The notes below the pieces were generated by a model, which worked only from the letters and a program-made list of their open reading frames with translations, did no database searches and was not told where the DNA came from. A stretch of DNA of 64,000 nucleotides from Onchocerca volvulus (Eukaryota; Nematoda; Chromadorea; Rhabditida; Onchocercidae), in assembly GCA_000499405.2 (NCBI GenBank), contig HG738139.1, positions 7,898,616-7,962,615 on the forward strand. Direction: 5' to 3'. This document shows positions 49,625-60,402 of the stretch, piece by piece (position 1 is the first letter of the stretch; the number at the start of each line of letters is the position of its first letter). A program made the translations under genes and the position numbers.

Positions 49625-51372
49625 TTTTTACTTAGTAGAAACATATTTTATTTAATTGAATTTATTTTACTACTGAAAAAAATCTCGACTCAACAATTAC
49701 TGATATAAAAATAACATAGTATTATAAATAGGTTTCTTTAAAGAAAAAAAAAACCTTTTGCTGTTTGAAAACTCTTCTGGCAACAAGCGCAACATTTGCT
49801 GGATCTACAGTAGTTCGAATTTTTTCTGCAGTTAAAAGAAATGTTAACAAACTTTTTATACGACGAAACGTGAAGATCAAATTCAAACTTCGTCTGATAA
49901 AACACTGATAATTTAATTTAAAACCGCATTGCCCAAATAGTGACTCACCAATGCATTTGTCATCGAGGCGAAGAGCATCAAAAAGCCTTTGGTAAGCATA
50001 GTGTTCCACCGATCTGTACTTTTCCCCTTTCATATCAAAAGATAGTGCGAAATAATTACTCAGAGGCCGGAAAATGCCCTGAAAAACAGTAAAAAAAAGA
50101 AAAAAGACTCTTGCTTTATTTTTTTTTTATTTTCAATGGAAACCATTATTTATAATAAAAAATGAAAGCTGAATTTACTTGAAGTGAAAGGACCAGATCA
50201 GATGTGGCTGTTTTTACTGCATCACCATTTTGGTCAGTTGAAATACCATCCACTTCAATAGACTGCGTGCTAAGTAAAGCAGCCCGTTTTTTTTCAGAAA
50301 CTTCATATCTAAAAAATTATTATGAAAATAAAGTAATAATTGAGAATGAATAGCATTAATATATTTTTTATTTTATTGAAAAAAAGATACAGCTTTTCTT
50401 TGTAAAGCGCAGTAACCAGCTTTTTCTTTCATAATTATTAACAATAGTTGGAGTTCAGCAAACATAACCTTAACCAATTTCCTGTATGCCAAAAGAAAAT
50501 CTCACAATTAACAATGAAACAATACAAGTTACCTTAACCACATAAGAAAATATCCCAGTTGATTATGTCCTAATTGTGGTGGTCGACCTCTTTCATTTCG
50601 CATCCAATGTCCCAACATTGCAGCATCAACTTTCTCCTTCGCCATCCAATCCACAAAGGTATCTTCATCCATGCCAATACCAAGTTCATTGTCACGTGCA
50701 TCACAAACAATCAGTAATGCATCCTTCGTATCCATTAAAGCTTTTTCAAAAGCTTCAAAATGAAATTATATTCAACAAATAATTATCATCTTTGTACCAA
50801 TACAAAAAATCAAGCAATTCTTTAAGTGAGGAATTATTTCAATCTTTTAAATTTCAATTCTGCTATTTACCTGCATCCTGTTCCACTCGTATCCTCAACC
50901 CTTGCATTGTATACGACTGACGACTTGTTTGCAGATAACTAGCCAGAGAATTCATATCATGTCCTGTTGGCATATTTTCTTGTAACAGTTGACGAGCCTT
51001 CAAAAAGATGTATAACGATGAAGAATATGAAAAGAGAATTCAAATAAAAAGAAAAGTACGAAAAATGAAAACCTTAATTGGAACATCAGCACTCGAAGTG
51101 CATAACAGCTCTAAAATAAGTGCTTCATCTAATCCGAGTTGTGTAAGAATCATTGCATGAGCATAATGATCAGCCGACGGATATCTGTAATTCAGAATCA
51201 CTACGATATCAACTTTTGGAGCTGATAAAACAGAACAAAACAGAAAAAAATCGTTGTAAGTTAAATACAATTTGCAATCTTACCTTTTACCGCCATCACT
51301 TAGAGTGTGACTATAGCCACAATGTAAAATATCGCCTTCATTACCGATTAATATTATTTTGCCGTCGTCCAT
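45630..51372 (-). CDS. Triple-NADAR (YbiA-like) protein with Arg/Ser/Pro-rich tail
   Basis: Eighteen exons give 913 residues: 51372-51284, 51184-51073, 50997-50871, 50752-50533, 50308-50179, 50078-49949, 49825-49755, 49382-49311, 49214-49005, 48731-48481, 48179-48059, 47935-47840, 47766-47551, 47227-47075, 46949-46859, 46584-46462, 46274-46094, 45978-45630. Three modules share the NADAR outline: (1) residues 1-185, YPSADHY, ELGIGMDED, NQLGYFLMWLR; (2) 227-399, FRPLSNYFALSF, YRSVEHY, LLSTGHALLIDT, KTGLLLMELR; (3) 425-650, PSPAHY, ALLDTGDTLLVYCS, NRLGLILMEIR. Then a charged helical region (about 738-798) and a tail of RSP, SPP and KSP motifs. Known: NADAR enzymes remove ADP-ribose from guanine bases or act on related N-glycosides. 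Module 2 best keeps the SVEHY core; 1 and 3 have Asp or Ala in place of its Glu. The end of exon 12 is ambiguous (alternative donor at 47917). Introns 2 and 3 end in AAG. Confidence 0.85.
46635..46703. repeat. 69-bp intronic repeat, copy 1
   Basis: Nearly identical (two mismatches) to 46980-47048, in the same orientation. It lies in the intron between exons 15 and 16 of the NADAR gene. Confidence 0.95.
46980..47048. repeat. 69-bp intronic repeat, copy 2
   Basis: Second copy, filling more than half of the 125-bp intron between exons 14 and 15 of the NADAR gene. The segment includes AATAATGGCTACTGCTACTC. Confidence 0.95.
49592..49619. repeat. Poly-A tract in a NADAR-gene intron
   Basis: 28 consecutive A on the + strand within the intron between exons 7 and 8. 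Confidence 0.9.
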
Positions 51373-51390
51373 TATGCCAACAGCTTGTAT

Positions 51391-51400
51391 ACTTGAAGAG
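51391..51400 (-). promoter_or_regulatory. Possible spliced-leader acceptor of the NADAR gene
   Basis: On the minus strand TTTCTCTTCAAG ends at 51392, 19 bases before the ATG at 51372. The reading frame stays open back to this site, so a cis-spliced upstream exon cannot be excluded. Confidence 0.4.
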
Positions 51401-52376
51401 AAAGATGAGAATGATATGATTTTACATAAAATTTTATTGTGATTTTGCTGCGTCAAGTGGACTCTAAAAACTATGCAATATAACGCTAAATCTTCTATTC
51501 TTAAGCCAGAATGAATAATTAAGATGAACTTTTTGGAAACATCCAGCGGTCAGTTTTCAACTTCTATTGCATAAAGATCGAATTTAGGAAAACATTACCT
51601 AAAAGCGACATCTACAATTCTAAGGAGAACTCTGTAGCAACGACCACCACATAATTAAACTGTACTAAAGGCCCATTTAGAAAAAATCATAGCTTTGGAA
51701 TATACGTTGTATGAGATCTACGATTCATCTTTGAAATTTTAACCTTATTTATTTAAAGTAGCTTGTTTCCTCTTCTACTACCATATAAGATGTAATTATT
51801 TTTAGTCCATAACAAGATAAGACAAACACAAAACACTATTGTCACAGTACATTTATTTCAGGAAATCACAGCACAATGTAGTAAAAACCGAAAAGTAGAA
51901 ATCAAATTTACAACCATCAAAAATATAAAGGCTCACATCCATAACAGCTATATTTAAGATGCATATTGACAAACACAATCCTCTAAAGGCAACAAAAAAA
52001 AAATTTAGATCACTTTTGGATGTAGCTGAAAAACTAAGAAAAAAAATGCAGAGATATAAAAATAAAAACAATGTAAAAAAGAAAGAAGCGATACATCAAA
52101 ATTTGTTCTTACTGTCCTACTATCGTTCTTTGATCAAATAAAATAAAATAGCCGAAAGAGTCAGGAAATAAATCGGTGTATGACGCCACAAAACAAAATA
52201 ATTCCGAACTTATGAAAAAATAATTTGAATTTCCTCGACAAAAAAAAATTACCCATATTTAAAGGTACAAAATCCAATTATAATATCGATATCAACTGGA
52301 ACTTCAGAGAAATTTTCTATGTAATAAGTTTTCCTCACAACTACATAGTTTTCTCTCCGCTAAAATAACTCTTAGT
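51401..52376. other. Interval between NADAR gene and unrecognised gene
   Basis: About 1 kb between two minus-strand genes. It is A+T-rich, and the open frame near 51853-52071 translates to low-complexity hydrophobic sequence without a usable ATG. No gene seen. The spacing is long for a nematode operon, though that is not excluded. Confidence 0.45.
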
Positions 52377-53797
52377 TTATGATTTATTTTTTAAGAATGC
52401 AGATAGTTCAGCAAGCAATCCACAACGAAATTCTTCAAATGCACCCTGTAGCACTGTTTCAAGATTGTAGCGTATAAGTGAGCATCAGCAAATTCTTTGT
52501 CACATTACAGATTGCGAACAAATTGAAAAGAAAAACGTGGTAATATTTAATCGAATACGTTGGGTTCAACTTATAAGCTCTGGAATCAGATTAGATAATG
52601 AAGCTCTAGATTCACAGCTCATTTTTTCCGGAATGATGCTATTCTACATTTCGCTTTGTACATTTACTAATCCTTTTTTCTCCATCATTTCGCCAGTAGC
52701 AACATCAAACACCATTTGCATAACAGCGCGCCTACAAATATTTCGAAAGCTTTCATGAAAAGCAACAGATTCTCTTTTATGAACTGAACTTGACTGCAAT
52801 ATACCATCAAACTAAATATTCGATGTTCATAGTACAGTAATTTTGAGAGCGATTAAATGTCTCTAAGAACTTTTCGTAGTTCCTCTACTTCATCTATCAG
52901 AAAGCAACTTGGACTATTTCTATTTTCAAAATGATTCTGCAAGGCACAGCGCAATAAACTGAAAGCAAAATTTATCATTTACAAATTCCCGATTTTTTAA
53001 AATAATTACAGTCATTGATATATTTCCAAATGTTTTCTTATTGTCATGAAGATCAATGTAAATCCATTCCCATAAATCGAAGAAAGACGTACACATTTTC
53101 GAATTATTTTGCAGTTTGAATATGGCTTGCTTTTTGCATGGAAGGAGTTACGACTAGCATCAAGAAAGATTTGTATAGTATTTAACATGATAGCTTCCTC
53201 GTTCGTAAAAATGAAACTTTACCATGAATCTGAAAAGCAGTTGTTCTCAGTTGAAGTTTACATAACAAACAACGATATTCCAAAAATTAATTGGGGATTA
53301 CTTCCTTCGCTCAGATAAATTATTTTTTGCGAAGGAATCTTAACTGTCATAGACACAGAAGAAAATTATCCGTACCAATAATACATGCAGAAGGAAAAAT
53401 AATGCTTCTAAACTAAAAACAAAACATGAAATTTTCGATATTTTAATTCTTCTATTCCGACATACGAATTTAAAATTAATTTCACCTATTTATCTGATAT
53501 AACTCAATGGAGAGCAACTCTGCTTTATTTAACTCAGGCCTCTTCAAGAAACAAATCCATAAAACAATGATCCGAAAAACCTATATCTAAATTCTTGTCA
53601 ACACTTTTCTTCTTGTACGATAAATGATCCATTACTTGTTTCTTTAAATAATTGTTTATTGAAGGCAATTGCTTCGACAATTTTAGTGATTTGGCATCAT
53701 TTTTAAGTAACTTTTGTATCCCCGCAGTAAATTTCAACAAACTGTTTTTAGTTTTATATTGAAAACTAGATCTGCCAAATCGTTCCATTCTTTTCAT
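52377..53797 (-). CDS. Unrecognised gene, seven-exon model
   Basis: I do not recognise this protein. Seven exons in transcript order, 53797-53581, 53343-53271, 53229-53187, 53129-52983, 52936-52871, 52793-52668 and 52445-52377, keep frame at all six junctions and give 246 residues. Seen: a basic N-terminus (MKRMERFGRSSFQYKTKNSL), a middle with aromatic and beta-like stretches (FFDLWEWIYIDLHD, FGNISMTVIILKN), and a helical C-terminus (FRNICRRAVMQMVFDVATGE, then FEEFRCGLLAELSAFLKNKS). No signal peptide or membrane span. TTTTAG at 53801-53806 precedes the ATG by three bases. Alternatives: exon 1 read through ends at 53534, an 87-residue product with AATAAA five bases on; exon 6 read through ends at 52644. 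The fourth exon uses an AAG acceptor. A nuclear or cytosolic protein is likely; function unknown. Confidence 0.6.
53524..53529 (-). terminator. AATAAA behind the short isoform of the unrecognised gene
   Basis: On the minus strand AATAAA starts five bases after the in-frame stop that ends the read-through form of exon 1. It supports, but does not prove, a short alternative mRNA. Confidence 0.35.
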
Positions 53798-54627
53798 TTT
53801 CTAAAATTAATTTAAATTCATTAATACTGAAATTCATAACCTCCTCTGACGACCGATAATCCTTCACCGTAACATTTCTTCTACTGAGCTACTATGTTTT
53901 CTCATGCTTGTAGTAAATATATCGAAAACTTTGATATGATTTCATGATTATTTGGTCCAAGAATGTAACTGTTGCAGATAATTTTCCCTAAAGTTTATAA
54001 ATTGTTCAGAAATCAAGAAACAAAACGAATCAAAATACTCATGATGATATAATCATGCTGTTCGTCTTATTCAACAGTTGAATTTCTGGAACTGAGAAAA
54101 AATAAAAGCATGAGGAATATAGCGAATTTTAATTACTACTTCATATTTGCAAATTTTTGTTAAAAGTCCTTTTTTTCAATTTCTTTCTTTCTATGTATTA
54201 TGATAAAAAATACAGAGATTTTTGGAATTTTACTTTCATTACATAGCTGTAATTCTCTATCTTATGTAGATTTGAAATTCTTAATAGCAACTGATCATTA
54301 TTATCGAAGCCATAAAAAATTCTCCATGATACTTAGTACTTCAAACTTTATCAATTCTTCACAAAATATTTTTCCGAGTGTACTACAAAAATCTAATTTA
54401 ATTTATAAATTCAAACTTGTCCTTACTTGTAACAAAGTCTTGTAGACTGCTCCTTTGATCCATTTCAATTCGTACCTCAAAACAGTTCCAGAGACATGCC
54501 TTCCAATTGCATATTTCCATGCCTGTTATTCATTAGAACTAATGCAAATTAATATATCACAGTTGGAATTAATCTTAAAACCAAATACCACTTAATTTAT
54601 TGTATAAATTGAATTATTGAGTTAACT

Positions 54628-54662
54628 GAATTATTGAACTTATTTTATTAATTCAATAATTC
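54628..54662. repeat. Hairpin with 11-bp perfect stem
   Basis: GAATTATTGAA and its inverse TTCAATAATTC are separated by 13 bases. A further near-copy of the left arm lies just upstream at about 54608-54619. Confidence 0.8.
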
Positions 54663-57600
54663 AACTATAAGCACATTTTTTACCACTCTCCTCAGATTAT
54701 CAGCTTATTTCAACAAGAGAAAATAAAGAAATGGTCAAGAATGGAACAAATTTACTTTATATTTGAGCAGCCATCGTCTCGTCTGTTGTTTCCTATTTCT
54801 TCAACAACAACAATTTCTGAATCTCACAGTTGATTTACATGGAGAAAATTCTCTGTTAAAGATGATACCATCTAAAACAAAAATGAAGTGTACCACAGAA
54901 TTTGGAAGCAAACCCAAAAAGAATCATCGATTGATCGACTAATCAATCAATCAATCAGTAGTGATGTAGACAGTTATGAGAGGTTTGTTCATTCATCTGG
55001 ATGATTCAGTTCGTCATTTGAACTATCTATTCAATGATTAACGTTGTAGTCGAAGCTGAAAAAAAATTATTTCCAAAATATCGCATGGAGAAAGAGTGTG
55101 TCGCTCAATCGCATTTTGAATCAAAACCTTGAAAAGTCTGCTCTTGATGAAGTAGGATTAGTTCTGTCACCTTTGACCGTAATCTTTAATCACTCATTGC
55201 TTCCCTCTGTTAAACATTCGATCAGTGGTAGGGAACTGGTTAGGATGGAACTGTCTGTCCCATCAGATTTTGAAGAAGGCAATCTACAATATAATAGATT
55301 TTATTATTCTCCGAGGATAGCTATTCAGAAAATACATTAATTTTTCCGCTTTCAAAGGAAAAACAAAGATTGAAATGGAATTTTCACGTGCGCGAGAGAC
55401 AACTGATGGCTTTAACCCATTCTCAAACTTTCGAGGAGTATGACATCTTGCCTGCTTGAATGAAGCGTAGACATTGAATGTGTGCTCCAAGTTGGCCATT
55501 TCTGGTAAGCGGAAATGGCGCTGTGGGATGAATCAAACGTCGAGTTGAAGTATAAGTCTTCCGCTCAAACACCAACCATTTTCAAGATGATTTCACTTTT
55601 AATTTAAATTTAAATTAAATTTAGTAAGTTTCTAGCAAAATATTAAAACACACAAAGTTTCATTACAGACAGTGGGAAATTCTAGTTTCATTTCCATATT
55701 ACAAATGAATTTGTTGTTATATGCAGATCCTTCAGACATTCTTCCCAAGCAGTAATTGATTCATTACTGTGTACTGTTCACGAAACATCTTTATGAAGCT
55801 AATAGCTTTGCGAAAACACTGCAGTATGAAATTCAAAATTCAGTTTTTGATTGGCAGAATAATTTCTTTGCAAATAGAAGTTGCAGAGAAACGATGAGTT
55901 GCTTATCACTTCCCAAGAACGTAACTATGAAAACAAACGACTATGCTTGCCTGAGAAAATCAAAATAAGCTATCCCCACTGGCCCTCTAATATATTTATT
56001 TATTACACGTCATATTTCATTTGTCAAATGACAATTACTTCTCGTTAGCTTTGTGACATAGTGTATTAACAAATTTCTCATTATATATCTCGCAAAATAT
56101 AGCCTAAAAGTTAGATTTTTTGGTGATTTTGTTTAATTTTTTGTAGTATTCATATCCTTTTCCTCAGCTTAGTTCAGACAGACAGCAATTAATCAAGCTT
56201 GCATACACTAAATTGTTTCATTAATTTCGATGAAAAAGACAATTGGAAGTGAAATTGATAGAGTCTGCTTAAGATTTGAATGTATTCGTCTTGAAGTTCT
56301 GATCCATGCGGATTTGCATGGTAGAAATGAATGTTTTGCATGAGTGGAATGAATCCTGGATGGATTATTGCAGTGGATTTCAACGTAATGATTTGGGAAG
56401 AGAGTTAAAAGCTGAGTTATTTTAAAGCAGCATACGCAGACTTGAAGGAAGACCTTCAGCCAAGAAAGCAACCTCAAGGGATAAGTTTGACGCAGCTGAA
56501 CCCATTACTTTGTTTTTAGTAATGCATCTGCCGCCTACCTTCTCTTCTCTTTCTTTTTTCTCTGGTTAAATATGTTCTTAATTTTAACATAAAATGCTCC
56601 TTCCTCCTTCTTCCCTTCTCTACAGTACCACTGCTCATATGGTATTATTCTGACCTTTCATTGACCCTTACAATTGTGACCAATTTTATATCACACAGAT
56701 TACTTCCTTTTCATTGTGAATGTGTGAAAAAAAAGAAATTGTTAAATCGAAATGAATAAACTGGCATCCTCAGTCTTTTTTCCACATTTTGAAAACTCAA
56801 ATTTTCTCCAAGGATTCCAGTTTAGAAGGATGGGATGGAAAAAAAAAATGGAATTTCAGCTGTAAACAATTTGTATTTCAAGTTCCTATTTTTCTGTTAA
56901 TATCAAATTTCTCAATCTTTAGCCACTTCCCATGTTCACAATTTGAGACCTTCTTTGTAAAAAGATTATTATGTGCGTTCGATCATTACTTGTTATTCGA
57001 CTAAAAGCTAACAAACTTTTATTCATACTTCAAAATTCATCCCTCCCTAACGTGCTAATTGATCAAATTAAGATATTCGAATTAAATTTGAAGCATGTCA
57101 GGAAAGTTTAGAACAATGTTAAATAGCACATAGAAAGGAGTAGGAATTACAAACCAAGATTCAGCAGTTGTTGCAAAGCGGCTCCAACAAACGTCGATTG
57201 AGTGATTAGACTCCCTGGGTATCGCCCACTTTCCAGTTATTAACTGCATAAAATCTCCATTATCTTCATTACACATGGTGTCGTAAAACAAATAAACAAT
57301 AAGGGCCTTTTCTTTTGATGTTCATTTTCATCATGTCATCCTAGAAATGCTCCGTGTAGTGTAGTACCTTGATACCTGGTATCAGATAGGAACCGCTAGT
57401 TTCCAAGTTGAAAGCAGTATTGTACAGCTCCAATCCAATTAAAGCGATGACGTCGTTCCTTGTGATAATTCCAAAAGTAGTCCTACTGTTGCTAAAAAAT
57501 GTTAAAATATTGCCACTGCTGTTGCTAAATAACTGTCATTTGCTAAGTCAAGAAGAAATATTCAATTTCATGAAACAAATCCAATCGGCAGTAAAGTTGT

Positions 57601-58077
57601 CAATCTGATGCAACATATTTAGCTGCCGAGAAAAGTTTGGAAAGTTCAAATCTTTTCCTTTTCCAAAGTCGTTTTCGCTAAGTCCTGAACGTAATCACGC
57701 TAATCAGGAATTCGAGATTGGAGTTTTGCCGGTTTACAATACTTTATTTACTTCTCCCAACTATTTCGAAAGCGCTCTCTATCGAACATCTACTCTTATC
57801 ATTCCTCTTTCCTTTCCTTGTTCATATTAAATCATCACTCATTGCAATTTTCATTCCAAATCATTCAATCGACACTTATTTTTACCTCTTTTACTTTTAT
57901 TACTATTGAGTTTATAAACTGTAGAACAGATAATCCCAAGTACGATGAATAATACAGGTGAGTTATATGCAGATCCAGACTTTCATTTTTTTAGATACCA
58001 GATAAGTTCGGTTAATTATTTTTCAGTAAACTCTAACTTCAATGTCTTGAATACTTTTTTAATCCCTTGTTAGAAAG

Positions 58078-58105
<28 letters not shown>
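58078..58105. repeat. Poly-T tract
   Basis: 28 consecutive T on the + strand. Confidence 0.9.
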
Positions 58106-58108
<3 letters not shown>

Positions 58109-59498
58109 TCTAACTATATTTTGTGATAATCATATTCATTTTTTCTAAAGTTAATAATAAATCGAAATTAAATATAATAAATCTATGATAAGTAAATTGA
58201 TAACGCGCTGTTTCCAATTTAATTTTGACTTGCTCGCATAAACATTAAGAGCAGGTCAAAGTTAAGTTGGGAGCAGGCCTTAAACATTCCAATAGTTTTA
58301 TTCAGCTTTATCGAGGAAGAATTAAATCCGAAAGTTTAATGGTCATCCATCCATTTAAAGCAATGTTCAAAAAAAAATAGCAAGTGAAATTACATGGCTA
58401 GTTAAATTTTATTTAAAGTATTAAATTTTAGTTTTCATTCTTTCTTTAAATACTGCCGGTGCATATATTGAAACAAAGGACACTTTTTTCCTGCAAGTTT
58501 CTATGAGCAGATTTATTTGCAAACAGAAACAATTATTATTTATTATTCCTTTATTCTGCAAATAAAAAATATGAACGATTTAGAACCTTTCAAGTCTATC
58601 TTAAAACATTAACATTTCGAGAAATCAAATTTTGAGAAGTTCTGTAGTATTGTGCAGAAGCAAATGCAATTGCCGATCTGATGTCATCTTATCAGTAACC
58701 ATATTTTTTAGTTCGATTACAAGAGAAATATCTTCAAGTAAGCAAATACTAAATACTGTCTTTTCTTTAACATTATTAATTTTTTCTAAAAACTACTAGT
58801 CTTCCATTTTTTTCTGAAAAACTAATTAGTTTGTTCTGCAAGTACACTGATCTCTCGTTGACTTAATTTCAAAGTCCAGAAGTATCTTGTTATCTGATCA
58901 CTACTTGTTGATTTTTAAAAAAAAAACTGAGAAGAACATGAAGAACTTTCAAGAGATGGTCTTGATTTGAAAAAAATTATTGTTAGTATTCTACAAGTCA
59001 ATAAATCAATGAATGAGGTCTTTATTGCCTGAAAGATAAAAACGAATTTTCTGGAGCGATTCTTTGTCAAAAATAAGAAATCTCTAATCTTCTTTTCCAG
59101 CTCATTTTCTCGTTTCATCAAAATTTGAATTGATTGGCATAATGCCTTTCTTTATCAAACTCATTTGATCGATCTGACACATATTTAGATTCCTTTTTGA
59201 AAAAAGGAAGTTTTTTTTTTTAAAATTTTTTTATTATGTTTTGCTGTAGAAATATATATATCGGACCAGCTGTCCTTATCTCTCCCAATTAAAATATTAT
59301 TACTCTGTTTTGTGGGAATTGAAAAAAAAAAAGCAATTACTCGGACAATTTAAGTAATAAAAAATTATAAGCAGCAGAGCAATTTAATATTTGTTTTATT
59401 AGCTAAGACCAGAAGGCCATCTGGCCATTTTGTGTGTCATTTGGTGCAGCCATCTCTAACGATCCGTGTTATCCAATGTCGCGTTCCGTTGAATCCAA

Positions 59499-59520
59499 TT
59501 GTTGATTAATTGTTGATTAA
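59499..59520. repeat. 11-bp tandem duplication
   Basis: TTGTTGATTAA occurs twice in a row. Confidence 0.85.
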
Positions 59521-60359
59521 TATTCGGATTACATGCCTAACAACATGCAATAGTGCTTTTTTAGCTCCAAACTAACCAGTCATTTGCTTCATCTTGTCGA
59601 ATTGTTTTAACTTTTAAGCTGTTGAATCGAAGTTTGATTTGAAATTTTTAAAAATTAGAAAAAATTTAGAATTTTTATTTATTCGGCGCAACTTATTTTT
59701 TACTTATCTTTCTCTATCAATCACTATTTTCATGTGTTAATATTAAATAACTGTTTTAAAAAATGAAGAAAATATTCAGCACAATGCTCATTTCCAGATG
59801 AAAATTCAAACTGCAAGAAATCTGTTCACAGTTTAAAAGTCAAAGGTCGAATTCGTAACATTTGTTTGTGAAGCTGAAAAATTGAGTTGTTCAAAAGTTT
59901 GAGATTTATTGGTTACATTTTCGTAATTACCTCTCTTTCGACTGACATTCTAAACTTCTTTGTTTTCGATTTTTGATCTAATGAGGAACAGCTGCGTATT
60001 GATGCGTAGATTTAATTTGTAATAAATTCACTGCTATAAATTCGTCAAGAGCTTTGAAGATCATTTTCATCGACATTTTTAGTTGTGAAATATTTTTCAA
60101 AATTGTCATACCATCACCCAGTTTACCTGACTTCTTACAAATATTTAAAAGTAATATGAGAATAGTAGAGTTAAATTGTTGCCAGTTTGTAAACCAGTTT
60201 TAGAAGCAAATTAACTTTGGCCCCTGGTATAAATGTCAGCTTATTTTTCCAATAATGTCATTTTTTCGAATCAAACTCATAATGTTAGCGAAGTAATGCG
60301 AAAGTTTAACAATTTGCGATTAGTCGTGAATTCTGTTCACTTTGCCTGTATTGAAAATG

Positions 60360-60402
60360 CGTAGAAAAATACAATTTCCTCGGGAAATTGTATTTTTCTA
60401 CG
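60360..60402. repeat. Perfect 20-bp inverted repeat with 3-base loop
   Basis: CGTAGAAAAATACAATTTCC at 60360-60379 is followed by TCG and then its exact reverse complement at 60383-60402. No mismatch. It lies in non-coding DNA with no open frame of interest. Confidence 0.95.

Noticed and set aside
53534..53797. Stand-alone 87-residue gene
   Set aside because: A splice donor inside the frame links it in phase to five further coding-like exons; kept only as a possible isoform.
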